From: an uncultured Sphingomonadaceae bacterium
GTDB taxonomy: Bacteria > Pseudomonadota > Alphaproteobacteria > Sphingomonadales > Sphingomonadaceae
Direction of reading: 5' to 3'
DNA length: 64,000 bases
NCBI GenBank assembly: GCA_947497085.1
Contig: CANMFE010000001.1
Location: 372,001 to 436,000 of the forward strand
Position 1 is the first letter of the stretch. Each line of letters starts with the position of its first letter. Position numbers and translations under genes: made by a program. Positions 36,838 through 46,103 of the stretch are shown piece after piece. The notes under the pieces were generated by a model, which saw only the letters and a program-made list of their open reading frames with translations, was not told the origin of the DNA and did not search any database.

Positions 36838-37792
36838 AATACAGGTTGCCATCCTGATCAGCGGCAAGGGCAGCAACATGGCGGCCCTGATTTACGCCGC
36901 GAAGCAGGATGATTGCCCGTATGAAGTCGCGCTGGTCGCATCGAACAACCCGAAAGCGGGGGGGCTTGCCCTCGCCGAAGCGGAAGGCATCCAGACATTT
37001 GCACACAGCCATAAGGGCATGGACCGCGCGGACCATGACGCATTGATGCATGATGCGATCACCGAAAGCGGCGCGGAATATGTCGTGCTGGCCGGATATA
37101 TGCGCATCCTGAGTGAAGATTTTATCTGCAAATGGTCAGGTAAAATGCTGAATATACACCCTTCTCTTCTTCCAAAATATAAAGGTTTGAATACATTCCA
37201 GCGCGCATTGGATGCGGGCGACAGCCATGCAGGATGCAGCGTGCATATCGTTACACCCGAACTGGATGATGGCCCTGTCCTGGCACAGACTAAAGTCGCG
37301 CTCATGGATGGAGACACCGCAGAGACACTCGCCCGCCGCGTACAGTATGCTGAGCATCAGCTTTATCCCAAAACACTCGCCGCATATGTGACGCGCGAGA
37401 AGGACCCGGTCTGGATATTGGAACAGGTGCGTATTCGCGCACTTGCCCTGCCCGAAACCTATGAAAAAGAAAGCTTCGGCGCACCCGGTTTCCGCGTAGG
37501 TACAGAAAAAACCGGCAAATATTTCGCCTATTTCAGCCGCGACCATTTTGAACGCAAAGGCATTGCATTGTTCGTCAAAACGACTGGCCGCGATGAGCAG
37601 GCAGCGTTGCTCGATGCCGATCCCGATCTTTATTACAGCCCCAAATTCTATGGCGCATCCGGCTGGATCGCGGTCCGCCTCGACACCGGCGACACCGATT
37701 GGGAGCATATCAGCGACTGGCTCGCCAAAAGCTGGCGCACCGTAGCCCCGAAACGGCTGGTGAAACTACAGGATATTGCGGACGAGTTTTGA
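36830..37792 (+). CDS. purN: PurN glycinamide ribonucleotide formyltransferase fused to an MmcQ/YjbR-like domain
   Basis: A 320-residue protein, about 120 residues longer than usual PurN. Residues 1-~190 are a complete GAR formyltransferase: [19 protein letters not shown], the catalytic set N108, H110 ([14 protein letters not shown]) and D146 ([11 protein letters not shown]). Residues ~193-320 read as a MmcQ/YjbR (DUF419) fold: [38 protein letters not shown], the [12 protein letters not shown] loop, [10 protein letters not shown] and the ending WRTVAPKRL. There is no stop or frameshift between the halves. YjbR-like proteins have a double-wing-like fold suggested to bind nucleic acid; what this domain does for purine synthesis is unknown. 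It overlaps purM by 8 bases and is followed by a terminator. Confidence 0.9.
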   Translation: MDKIQVAILISGKGSNMAALIYAAKQDDCPYEVALVASNNPKAGGLALAEAEGIQTFAHSHKGMDRADHDALMHDAITESGAEYVVLAGYMRILSEDFICKWSGKMLNIHPSLLPKYKGLNTFQRALDAGDSHAGCSVHIVTPELDDGPVLAQTKVALMDGDTAETLARRVQYAEHQLYPKTLAAYVTREKDPVWILEQVRIRALALPETYEKESFGAPGFRVGTEKTGKYFAYFSRDHFERKGIALFVKTTGRDEQAALLDADPDLYYSPKFYGASGWIAVRLDTGDTDWEHISDWLAKSWRTVAPKRLVKLQDIADEF

Positions 37793-37794
37793 AA

Positions 37795-37830
37795 AAAGCC
37801 GCCGGATCACTCCGACGGCTTTCTTGTTTT
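37795..37830 (+). terminator. Rho-independent terminator after purN
   Basis: A stem of about 11-12 pairs (AAAGCC... / ...GGCTTT, one internal mismatch) with a TCAC loop at 37807-37810, followed by CTTGTTTT. It directly follows the purN stop. Confidence 0.85.
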
Positions 37831-37873
37831 ATGTCATGTAAGCTTTTGGTGTATGCCACTTGCGCATACAGCG

Positions 37874-37966
37874 TGTCATTCCCGCGAAAGCGGGTATCCA
37901 TCTCCCAACCTTGCATCCGACAGAAACGGCAGGAATTGAATCCCGGATCAAGTCCGGAATGACAGC
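37874..37966. repeat. Palindromic repeat element (REP-like) between purN and ndk
   Basis: The left part carries TGTCATTCCCGCGAAAGCGG with the internal palindrome CCCGCGAAAGCGGG (near 37881-37894). The right part (37944-37964) ends in CCGGAATGACA, the inverse of TGTCATTCC, and contains a GGATCAAGTCC palindrome. The outer ends thus form an inverted repeat. The same core occurs twice near 47 kb. Confidence 0.8.
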
Positions 37967-37978
37967 TATGCTACAACT

Positions 37979-38401
37979 TTACCCGACAATCTCGTCTTCA
38001 TTGAAGAAATACGCGATCTCGATGGCCGCATTTTCGTCACTGTCACTGCCGTGCACACTGTTTGCTTCGATGCTTTCGGCAAATTCCTTGCGGATTGTGC
38101 CTTCGGCTGCGTCCGCAGGGTTGGTTGCGCCCATGATGTCGCGATTCGCCTGCATCGCATTTTCGCCTTCCAGAACCTGGACGACAACCGGACCGGAAAT
38201 CATGAAGTCGACCAGTTCACCAAAGAAAGGACGCTCTTTATGCACGGCGTAGAAACCTTCTGCCTGCTCGCGAGTCATCTGGATACGCTTGCTGGCGACA
38301 ACGCGCAGGCCGGCATCTTCCAGTTTCTTGGTAATTGCGCCCGTCAGGTTGCGGCGGGTCGCGTCAGGCTTGATAATTGAAAATGTACGTGTCACGGCCA
38401 T
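37979..38401 (-). CDS. ndk: Nucleoside diphosphate kinase
   Basis: A 140-residue enzyme that equalises nucleoside triphosphate pools. The start at 38401 follows ATGGAGATTT with 9-base spacing. The family sequence is complete: [16 protein letters not shown], the [14 protein letters not shown] block, MGATNPADA and the catalytic histidine in NSVHGSDS. It is convergent with the purN operon across the repeat element. No neighbouring gene appears to be co-transcribed. Confidence 0.98.
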   Translation of the reverse strand: MAVTRTFSIIKPDATRRNLTGAITKKLEDAGLRVVASKRIQMTREQAEGFYAVHKERPFFGELVDFMISGPVVVQVLEGENAMQANRDIMGATNPADAAEGTIRKEFAESIEANSVHGSDSDENAAIEIAYFFNEDEIVG

Positions 38402-38529
38402 GAGGGAAATCTCCATAAAATAGGCATTAAACTGTTGCCGAGGCCCCTAGCCGCGATTTTGCTGCACTGCAAGAAAAAGCCGCCGCTATTGCTAAAAATG
38501 ACGTGCCGGAGCCGTGCCTCGAGTATTGG

Positions 38530-39036
38530 TTATTCCCTGCCCGCGGTAAGCATGATCATATTGCCATCATCACCTGCCTCATTGACCATGACCGATACCA
38601 CCGTGCCATCCTTCGCCTTGCCCGCCATCATCGACATTTTGTCCGCTGTCACTTCGGTTTCAACGTCAATCCCTTTGGCCTTAAAGCTGTCTTTATAATA
38701 TTTGACGATTTTATCTTTACTGTCAGGCGTTTCCATCTGCACCATTGCACCGCCCTTGCTGTCTTCGGAGCTGTTCATATTGGCAGAGCTGAGTATTTTC
38801 GCGCCGGGATAGGTAGTGACTCCGTCGGGCAGGTTTGCGGTCACATCCTTGCCAGCATTAATTGTCATATTGCCATCATCGCTCTTGATTTCGACTGTGC
38901 TGTTTTCATTGTCGCCATCCACCGTATATTCCGTGACATTGCCTTCATCATCGGTAAATGTGCCAGAACGCTCCTTACTACATGCGGCGAGTGCCAGGCT
39001 GGCGACAACCGTGGCGGCAATAATGGAATTCTTCAT
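38530..39036 (-). CDS. Predicted lipoprotein of unknown function
   Basis: A 168-residue product. The start at 39036 follows AGGAGAGACAGTC, giving a signal MKNSIIAATVVASLALAAC with a lipobox cysteine at 19. The mature part is very acidic and Asp/Asn/Thr-rich (DDEGNVTEYTVDGDNENS), then has a more ordered half with KIVKYYKDSFKAKGIDVETE and VVSVMVNEAGDDGNMIMLT, suggesting a small alpha/beta domain that may recur in other lipoproteins. I do not recognise a family with known role. It lies 62 bases after holC on the same strand and may be read from the pepA-holC transcript. Confidence 0.75.
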   Translation of the reverse strand: MKNSIIAATVVASLALAACSKERSGTFTDDEGNVTEYTVDGDNENSTVEIKSDDGNMTINAGKDVTANLPDGVTTYPGAKILSSANMNSSEDSKGGAMVQMETPDSKDKIVKYYKDSFKAKGIDVETEVTADKMSMMAGKAKDGTVVSVMVNEAGDDGNMIMLTAGRE

Positions 39037-39098
39037 GACTGTCTCTCCTGAATATCTATGCGGACCTTTCATACAGAAAACCGTGCATGAATGCTATC

Positions 39099-39539
39099 TT
39101 AAGGCCCCTCCACCCAGCGTCCGTCATCCTGTTTCCAGAATTTGCGGGTGATGTTCTCATCCTCGCCCAGTTTACGCCATGCCGCACGTGCTGCATCGAC
39201 ATCATCACGTCCAAACAGGTAGAAAGCACGCTCAAAACCGATGGCTTCATCGCGCCATGTACCATCGGCCAGCGCGATAAAACTGGCCTGATTGCCATTT
39301 TGCGGTGTGTCGTTCAGCAGCACGGGCTGCGCGGCCTGTTTGGGTGACCCGGCAAAATCATGCGCCAGGAAACTGTCCGGCGATGCGGCCCATAGGGCAC
39401 TGCTGATCGCCGCGAGCTGTTCCTCATGCGAAGACACAACCAGCAGCCGCTTGCCATTATCCAGGGTTTTTTGCGCCAGTAGTGCCAGCACCTTTTCGGC
39501 AGGGTCGTGGGTAAGCTGATAGAAATCGACCTGCATCAC
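39099..39539 (-). CDS. holC: DNA polymerase III subunit chi
   Basis: A 146-residue HolC. Conserved chi features are MMQVDFYQLTHDPAEKVLALLAQKTLDNGKRLLV at the N-terminus (positions ~1-34), LWAASPDSFLAHDF near 50-63, QPVLLNDTP and the ERAFYLFGRDDVDAARAAWRKL segment. Chi links the clamp-loader to single-strand-binding protein. It starts 24 bases after pepA ends on the same strand, the widely conserved pepA-holC pairing. Confidence 0.93.
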   Translation of the reverse strand: MMQVDFYQLTHDPAEKVLALLAQKTLDNGKRLLVVSSHEEQLAAISSALWAASPDSFLAHDFAGSPKQAAQPVLLNDTPQNGNQASFIALADGTWRDEAIGFERAFYLFGRDDVDAARAAWRKLGEDENITRKFWKQDDGRWVEGP

Positions 39540-39563
39540 GTTTGCCAGCTCACCCAGTCCATA

Positions 39564-41033
39564 TTATTTTTCAAAATTATCGGCAATAAACCGGTCGAGC
39601 AGGCGCACGCCAAAGCCGGTTGCGCCCTTGTCCCATAGCGGGCCGGGTTTATCGGCCCAGACCATGCCCGCAATGTCCAGATGCGCCCACTTTACGCCAT
39701 CCTTGATATAACGGTGCAAAAACTGCGCCGCCGTGATGGATCCTGCACCGCGCGGCCCGACGTTTTTCATGTCGGCAATCGGGCTATCAATCAGCTTGTC
39801 ATAAGCCTTGGAAATCGGGAAACGCCAAAGCGGATCGCCTGATGACTCGGCTGCGGCATTCAGCTTGCCCGCTAGGCCATCATCATTGGTGAACATGCCG
39901 GCATGCTCGTGGCCCAAAGAAATGATGATTGCGCCGGTCAGCGTCGCCAGGTCAATCACATATTCAGGGTCATATTCTTCCTGTGCCCAATGCAGCGCAT
40001 CGCATAATACCAGTCGCCCTTCGGCATCAGTGTTGATCACCTCAATCGTCTGACCCGACATGCTGGTCACAACATCACCGGGACGCTGCGCATTGCCGTC
40101 AGGCATATTCTCGACCAGACCGCACACGCCTACAACATGCGCTTTTGCCTTGCGGCCCGCCAGCGCTTTCATGGCCCCAGCCACAGCGCCCGCGCCGCCC
40201 ATATCCCATTTCATGTCTTCCATGCCGGCACCGGGTTTCAGCGAGATGCCGCCGGTATCAAATGTTACGCCCTTGCCGACAAACACCACCGGCTTGTCGT
40301 CCGCGCCCTCGCCTTTCCAGCGCATGGCGAGCAGGCGCGAAGGCCGGACAGACCCCTGCCCCACACCAAGCAGCGCGCCCATGCCAAGCTTTTCCATTTC
40401 CTCAACGCCCAGCACGGTGATTTCCACACCCATGTCTTTCAGGTGCGCACAGCGCTCCACAAAGCTTTCCGGATAAATGACATTGGCAGGTTCCGCGACC
40501 AGTTCACGGGTCAGTGCCACGCCTTCGGCTACCGCCTGATGCACCGGCCATGCAGCCTGTAGTGCATCATCAGCGCCGGCAATATTGACTGTTTTCAGGG
40601 ACGGGCGCTGGTTCTTGGGTAGCTTGGTGCGATACTGGTCGTGCCGCCATGCCCGCAGCATGATGCCCGACAGCAGGCTTGCTGCCGCTTCGCCATTCAC
40701 ATCGGCACCTGAAAGGTCAACGGTCAGTTCTTGGGCGCCTGATGTCAGGAATTTCGCGGTGAGCGCACCGCCCGCTTTTTCCAGATCGCGTTCCGCGCTG
40801 TCTGCACCTTTTTCGCCGATGCCCAGCAATATGGCGCGCACCGCCTTCCCGTTTTCTTCGACAAACGTATCAAAAACCTGTCCCGCATTGCCCTTGAACC
40901 GTGCTGTTTCAGCGGCTTTACGCACCAGATCATCTTGCGCCAATGGTATGTTCGCGCTGTCCAACCCTCCCTTACTTACTGGAAAACAGATTGTGTCTGC
41001 ATTGTCGGTACCGGGTTGGAACTGTATTTTCAT
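39564..41033 (-). CDS. pepA: Leucyl aminopeptidase (M17)
   Basis: A ~489-residue cytosolic metallo-aminopeptidase. The start is set at 41033 (MKIQFQPGTDNADTI) by resemblance to family N-termini; 41042 is an alternative closer to an AGGAAAG site. The C-terminal catalytic domain has the metal-binding and active-site signatures: VGKGVTFDTGGISLKP, MKWDMGGAGAV and the M17 fingerprint NTDAEGRLVL. It removes N-terminal residues from peptides. It is the first gene of pepA-holC and is divergent from the lptD operon. Confidence 0.95.
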   Translation of the reverse strand: MKIQFQPGTDNADTICFPVSKGGLDSANIPLAQDDLVRKAAETARFKGNAGQVFDTFVEENGKAVRAILLGIGEKGADSAERDLEKAGGALTAKFLTSGAQELTVDLSGADVNGEAAASLLSGIMLRAWRHDQYRTKLPKNQRPSLKTVNIAGADDALQAAWPVHQAVAEGVALTRELVAEPANVIYPESFVERCAHLKDMGVEITVLGVEEMEKLGMGALLGVGQGSVRPSRLLAMRWKGEGADDKPVVFVGKGVTFDTGGISLKPGAGMEDMKWDMGGAGAVAGAMKALAGRKAKAHVVGVCGLVENMPDGNAQRPGDVVTSMSGQTIEVINTDAEGRLVLCDALHWAQEEYDPEYVIDLATLTGAIIISLGHEHAGMFTNDDGLAGKLNAAAESSGDPLWRFPISKAYDKLIDSPIADMKNVGPRGAGSITAAQFLHRYIKDGVKWAHLDIAGMVWADKPGPLWDKGATGFGVRLLDRFIADNFEK

Positions 41034-41191
41034 GAGGTTCATCTTTCCTGCTTTAAGGCGTGTTTTATGTTTCCTTGGCTTTCCGATATAGAAACTGCAA
41101 CGCGTCCCACAATCGAAAAATTTATTTATCTGCGCCACCAATAGCGCCAAATGGGTTTACAGCCAATGGCAACTGGTGCGATAGGCGTGAC

Positions 41192-43567
41192 ATGCGAAGC
41201 GGTTTGAATAGCGATGGACACGCCGTTAATGGCTTGCAAACCCGAAGGTTTGTAAAATGCGGCCTGTTGGGCGGCACAGCTGCTCTTACATTGCTGATGC
41301 CCACGACAGCCTTTGCCCTTGCCGCAGAAACAGGCAATCAGGTCACGCCTGCCTCTCAGGACAGCGAACAGCCGGAAAAAGAAAAGACGGATGGAGAAAA
41401 TCCTGACAGGAAAAACGACGCCGAGATAATTTCCGAGGCAGTAAAAACCAATCAGCAGATAACGGCGGAGCGTGTTGAATTTCTTGCCGACAAGCTGGAA
41501 TATGACGAGGCAACGGAAATTGTCACTGCAACGGGCAATGTAATCCTCACCCGTGCCACTCAGAAAGTCCAGGCCAGCAAGATTGTCTGGAACCGCAAGA
41601 CCGGGCAAGTCGAGGCGATAGGCAATGTCCGTGTTTCCGACGCAAATAACAATGTTATATATGGTGAGAATATCACGCTGACCGATGATCTGCGTGACGG
41701 TGCGATTGAAAATATTCTGGTCGTGCTGGACGAAGGTGGCCGCATCGCGGCAATGAGCGGGGAACGTGAGGATGGTTTCATCACGTTGAACCGTGCGGTA
41801 TATTCGCCTTATCCAATCGAAAATCCCGATGGAACAGCGCGGCGTCCAACCTGGCAGATCAAGGCGGTGAAAGTCGTCTATGACCCCAATAAGGAAAAAC
41901 TGTCCTACAGAGGCGCACGGATGGAGCTGTTCGGCGTACCGCTTGTTCCGCTCCCCGGCCTGTCACATTCCATCAACAACCGTTCACGCAGCGGCCTGCT
42001 GGTGCCCAATATTCGTTTCAGCCAGGCTAATGGCATTGAATATGAGCAACCTTATTATATTTCGCTCGCACCCAATCGCGACCTGACTCTCACGGGAAGT
42101 GTCTTTACCGACGTTCTGCCCATGCTAAAGGCGCAGTATCGCGCGCTCAATGAAACTGGTGCCTATCAGGTAACCGGCTATGCCACGGCCAGCTCTCGTA
42201 TTCCGGTCGGGCAAAGTACACCCTTATCAGCCGAACGCGACTTTCGCGGATATTTTGATGCCAGCGGCAAATTCCAGCTTTCCCCTGAATGGGACATCAG
42301 TGCATCGCTGCGTCTTGCCTCTGACCGTACGTTCCTGCGCCGTTATGACATTAGTCGCGATGACCGGCTGCGCTCCACTTTTCAGGCGCAGCGGATTAAT
42401 GAAAACAGCTATTTTTCCTTGACTGGGTGGGCAACACAAACACTTCGCGTCAATGATCCGCAGGGTCAGGTTCCCATCGCCCTGCCCATATTTGATTACC
42501 GGCACCGCATGGATGACCCGGTGCTTGGCGGGAAAGTCGAATTTCAGCTAAATTCACTCGCCATAGGCCGTACGAATGGACAGGATACACAGCGCGCATT
42601 TGGTTCGGCGCGCTGGGACTTGCGCAAGCTGACGTCATGGGGGCAGGAACTGACCCTGACTGCCTATGGCCGCGGCGATATTTATCACAGCAATTCAAAT
42701 GCGCTGACCCCGACCGAAATCTATCGCGGCAATCCAGGCTTTCAGGCACGTGGCGTTGCAAGTCTCGCTGTTGATATGCGCTGGCCTTTTGTCGGAGAAG
42801 CCTTTGGCGGCACGCAAACCATCACTCCACGCTTTCAGATTGTCGCTACCCCGCCAACGAGGAACCTGAGCATCCCGAACGAAGATGCCCGCGCAGTAGA
42901 ACTTGAGGACAGTAACCTGTTCGCACTTAACCGTTTCCCCGGTTACGACCGTATCGAGGATGGGCTGCGGCTGGTATATGGTGTCGAATGGCAATTGCGT
43001 AGGCCCGGCATGACTATCAATGCCGTTGTTGGCCAAAGTTACCGGTTCAATGACAAGGAAAGCATCCTGCCCGACGGGACAGGGCTTTCCAACACCACAT
43101 CGGATGTCGTTGGCCGGACTGAAGTCAAGTTTCGTGATTTTGTGAAATTTACCCATAGATATCGGCTGGATAAAGATAATCTCGCTGTCAGACGCAACGA
43201 AATTGATGCTACTGTCGGCACGCGCAGGACATATGGCACCATTGGCTATCTACGCCTGAACCGCGATATTTCCGCTGACATAGAAGACTTGCAGGACCGT
43301 GAGGAAATTCGCGCAGCGGGCCGCGTTCAGGTGGCAAAATACTGGTCTGTTTTTGGCTCAGCTGTTGTGGACCTGACGGACGCTGCGGAAAGCAACCTGT
43401 CACAATCGGATGGCTTTGAACCCATACGCACGCGCCTGGGCGTTGCATATACCGATGAATATCTGGATATGGGGGTAACATGGCGGCGTGACTTTGTCGC
43501 TACGGGCGATGCGGAACAGGGTAATACCTTCCTGTTCCGGGTATCATTTCGCAATCTGGGTTTTTAA
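41192..43567 (+). CDS. lptD: LPS-assembly outer membrane protein LptD
   Basis: A ~791-residue outer-membrane protein that inserts lipopolysaccharide into the outer leaflet with LptE. The start at 41192 follows AGGCGTGAC and precedes a signal peptide ending near TTAFALAAE; the frame upstream to 41060 lacks such a signal. Residues ~90-210 form the OstA/LptA-like periplasmic jellyroll (AERVEFLADKLEYDEATEIVTATGNV), and the rest a large beta-barrel with the family segments PYYISLAPNRDLTLT and FAPRQ-type strands, ending in an aromatic FRNLGF C-terminus. It leads lptD-surA-pdxA-ksgA, and is divergent from pepA. Confidence 0.95.
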   Translation: MRSGLNSDGHAVNGLQTRRFVKCGLLGGTAALTLLMPTTAFALAAETGNQVTPASQDSEQPEKEKTDGENPDRKNDAEIISEAVKTNQQITAERVEFLADKLEYDEATEIVTATGNVILTRATQKVQASKIVWNRKTGQVEAIGNVRVSDANNNVIYGENITLTDDLRDGAIENILVVLDEGGRIAAMSGEREDGFITLNRAVYSPYPIENPDGTARRPTWQIKAVKVVYDPNKEKLSYRGARMELFGVPLVPLPGLSHSINNRSRSGLLVPNIRFSQANGIEYEQPYYISLAPNRDLTLTGSVFTDVLPMLKAQYRALNETGAYQVTGYATASSRIPVGQSTPLSAERDFRGYFDASGKFQLSPEWDISASLRLASDRTFLRRYDISRDDRLRSTFQAQRINENSYFSLTGWATQTLRVNDPQGQVPIALPIFDYRHRMDDPVLGGKVEFQLNSLAIGRTNGQDTQRAFGSARWDLRKLTSWGQELTLTAYGRGDIYHSNSNALTPTEIYRGNPGFQARGVASLAVDMRWPFVGEAFGGTQTITPRFQIVATPPTRNLSIPNEDARAVELEDSNLFALNRFPGYDRIEDGLRLVYGVEWQLRRPGMTINAVVGQSYRFNDKESILPDGTGLSNTTSDVVGRTEVKFRDFVKFTHRYRLDKDNLAVRRNEIDATVGTRRTYGTIGYLRLNRDISADIEDLQDREEIRAAGRVQVAKYWSVFGSAVVDLTDAAESNLSQSDGFEPIRTRLGVAYTDEYLDMGVTWRRDFVATGDAEQGNTFLFRVSFRNLGF

Positions 43568-43588
43568 ATGCTATTCACATCATTTCTT

Positions 43589-43608
43589 GGCTTTTGGTGG
43601 CAAAAGCC
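43589..43608. terminator. Hairpin after lptD
   Basis: A perfect 8-bp stem (GGCTTTTG / CAAAAGCC) with a GTGG loop lies 21 bases after the lptD stop. It is followed by TTAACG rather than a T run, so it is more likely a processing or attenuating hairpin than a strong terminator. The ~120-base gap to surA is AT-rich and includes TATTATTATATAAAAAT, a possible promoter for surA. Confidence 0.45.
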
Positions 43609-43686
43609 TTAACGAATATCCTGCTCAGCTTGGGTTCAGCATATATCTGGCAATTCGGACATATTATTATATAAAAATGGGACTAT

Positions 43687-45078
43687 ATGACTAATTTTAA
43701 AATAAATTCAACTGGTTCTAAATATTCTTTGAAGCAGACATTTAGCACATTTACTCTTGTTATGGGGCTTTGTGCGACATGCTGCTTTGCCCCCCCTGCT
43801 CTTGCTCAGGATGCAACTGAAGCTGTGGAGCAGCCAATTACTGTACCTACGCCCGAAAGCTTAACACTTTATGGGGACAACAACCCCAATGTCCGACGTG
43901 CAACCGCTGTGGTTAATGGCAAAGTGATTACCGGCACGGATATCGACCAGCGTATGGCGCTGCTACTTGCTGCAAATAATAATACGCTCGCGGAAGATGA
44001 AGCAAAAGCGCTGCGGCTGCAGGTCCTGCGCAATCTTATCGATGAAACACTACAAATTCAGGCTGCAAAAGCCAGTGATATAGACATTTCGGATACTGAA
44101 ATTGATAATACATATGCGCGGGTTGCCCGCGAAAATTTCAACCAGGATTCGTCCGCTATGGATGCGTATCTGAACCGCATCGAATCTTCACCAGCCTCAC
44201 TGAAACGGCAGATTCATGGTGAATTGGCTTGGCAACGTTTGTTGAGCCGCAATGTGACACCATTTGTGAGCGTTGCTGAAGAAGAAGTCAGGGATATTAT
44301 GCAACGTCTGGAGGAATCCAAAGGTGTTGAGGAATATCGTATCGGAGAAATATACCTTTCTGCAACGCAGGAAAATGCGCAACAGATTAATGAAAATGCG
44401 CGCCGACTGATTGAACAGATTCAACAAGGTGCAAATTTTACAGGTTATGCTCGCCAGTTTTCGGAGGCGTCAACGGCACCTGTGGGCGGTGATCTGGGAT
44501 TTGTAAGACTCGAAACACTGCCGGCGGAAATGGCAACCGCTGCGCGGCAGATGCAGATAGGACAACTGGTTGGACCTGTTCAAATCCCAGGCGGATTCGT
44601 GATCATGTACCTTATTGACAAACGTCAGATTCTTACCGCTGATCCACGCGATTCACTGCTGAGCCTTAAACAGCTGTCTATAAGCTTTGCTCCCGGCACA
44701 ACGCGAGAGCAGGCAACAGCTCGCGCTGGTGAGTTTGCACGTGCCGCACAACAAATACGTGGGTGCGGTGATGCGGACCGCGTTGCGGCCAGCTTGGGCG
44801 CTTCAGTGGTTGACAATGATCAGGTAACTGTCCGTAGCTTGCCCAAAGCATTGCAGGACACCGTATTGACCATGTCGATTGGAGAATCGACACCTCCATT
44901 TGGATCTGTTGAACAGGGTGTCCGTGTGTTAGTACTTTGCGGCCGCGATGATCCACAGGTGAGCGCGGGACCGTCCGCCGAACAATTGACGCAGCAACTT
45001 GAGGATGAGCGCATCAACAAACGTGCACAAACTTATCTGCGCGACTTGCGGCGCGATGCTGTAATCAGTTATAATTAA
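43687..45078 (+). CDS. surA: Periplasmic peptidyl-prolyl isomerase / chaperone SurA
   Basis: A 463-residue exported chaperone for outer-membrane proteins. Signal peptide ends near PALAQD (~residue 41). The N-terminal SurA domain starts with VNGKVITGTDIDQRMALLLA and contains LRNLIDETLQIQAA. The first parvulin domain (~217-320) has RIGEIYLSATQE, FARQFSEA-like and GGDLGFVR; the second (~330-435) is degenerate. Base composition is visibly more AT-rich than in lptD or pdxA. The gene lies between lptD and pdxA, the standard order, and begins 119 bases after lptD. Confidence 0.93.
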   Translation: MTNFKINSTGSKYSLKQTFSTFTLVMGLCATCCFAPPALAQDATEAVEQPITVPTPESLTLYGDNNPNVRRATAVVNGKVITGTDIDQRMALLLAANNNTLAEDEAKALRLQVLRNLIDETLQIQAAKASDIDISDTEIDNTYARVARENFNQDSSAMDAYLNRIESSPASLKRQIHGELAWQRLLSRNVTPFVSVAEEEVRDIMQRLEESKGVEEYRIGEIYLSATQENAQQINENARRLIEQIQQGANFTGYARQFSEASTAPVGGDLGFVRLETLPAEMATAARQMQIGQLVGPVQIPGGFVIMYLIDKRQILTADPRDSLLSLKQLSISFAPGTTREQATARAGEFARAAQQIRGCGDADRVAASLGASVVDNDQVTVRSLPKALQDTVLTMSIGESTPPFGSVEQGVRVLVLCGRDDPQVSAGPSAEQLTQQLEDERINKRAQTYLRDLRRDAVISYN

Positions 45079-45088
45079 AGGATAGTTT

Positions 45089-46090
45089 ATGGCATCCGCC
45101 TTTGCCATTTCGTCAGGTGATCCTGCAGGCATAGGTCCGGAAATTATCTGGAAAAGCTGGACCAGTCGGCAGGAAAACAACCTGCCGGCATTTTTTGCCG
45201 TGGGCGATAAAAACGCTTTTACCGCGCTATATGGCAATCGTATAGAGGCAATAGATACGCCAGAGGAAGCCGAACGGGTGTTTCCAAATGCGCTTCCTGT
45301 CCTGCACGTCCATGACTGCGGCAATGTGACACCAGGCGAACCTGATGCAGAAGGTGCGCGCTGCGCATTACAGGCATTGGAAATGTCGGTTGGCCTTGCC
45401 CGTTCGGATGGCGCAAAAGGCGTCGTTACCGGGCCGGTTTCCAAGGCTTTGCTCAAAAATGTCGGTTTTACACACCCTGGACAGACCGAATTTATTGCCG
45501 AGCGCTGCGGCGTGGCCAAAAGCAACGCAGTGATGATGCTTGCAGGCCCCTCATTACGCGTCGTGCCGATAACTGTGCATATCGCGCTTGCCGATGTACC
45601 CGCTGCATTGACAGGCGAGTTGATCAAGGCCCGCGCACGGGTCGCCGCCAAAGGCATGACGCGCAATTTTGGTATAGACCGGCCAAGACTGGCGATAGCG
45701 GGCCTAAATCCACACGCCGGGGAAAATGGCAATATGGGCCGCGAGGAACTGGATGTCATCATCCCCGCACTTGAAGAACTACGCGCCGAAGGTATGGATA
45801 TTATCGGCCCCCTTCCCGCCGACACGATGTTTCATGGCAGTGCACGCAGCAAATATGATCTTGCCCTGTGCTGCTACCATGATCAGGGGCTGGTACCGCT
45901 CAAAACGCTGCATTTTGATGATGGCGTTAATATGACGCTTGGCCTGCCGATTATCCGCACATCACCCGATCATGGTACTGCGTTTGATATTGCCGGCAAA
46001 GGTATTGCCAATGCCAGTTCGATGATTGCCGCCATCCAGATGGCCGAAACAGCGCACCACCACCGTCAAAACTATACTGAGCCTCTCTGA
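45089..46090 (+). CDS. pdxA: 4-hydroxythreonine-4-phosphate dehydrogenase
   Basis: A 333-residue NAD-dependent enzyme of pyridoxal-phosphate synthesis that oxidises and decarboxylates 4-hydroxythreonine phosphate. The start at 45089 is 10 bases after the surA stop and preceded by AAAGGATAG. The substrate and metal-binding segments are present: [17 protein letters not shown] opening, [33 protein letters not shown], and [13 protein letters not shown] followed by [14 protein letters not shown]. It belongs to the lptD-surA-pdxA-ksgA unit. Confidence 0.97.
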   Translation: MASAFAISSGDPAGIGPEIIWKSWTSRQENNLPAFFAVGDKNAFTALYGNRIEAIDTPEEAERVFPNALPVLHVHDCGNVTPGEPDAEGARCALQALEMSVGLARSDGAKGVVTGPVSKALLKNVGFTHPGQTEFIAERCGVAKSNAVMMLAGPSLRVVPITVHIALADVPAALTGELIKARARVAAKGMTRNFGIDRPRLAIAGLNPHAGENGNMGREELDVIIPALEELRAEGMDIIGPLPADTMFHGSARSKYDLALCCYHDQGLVPLKTLHFDDGVNMTLGLPIIRTSPDHGTAFDIAGKGIANASSMIAAIQMAETAHHHRQNYTEPL

Positions 46091-46103
46091 CAAGGCCATG
46101 AGT

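Noticed and set aside
41060..41191. An N-terminal extension of LptD from an upstream start at 41060
   Set aside because: The added 44 residues have no signal peptide and overlap the pepA start region, whereas the start at 41192 gives a normal signal peptide.
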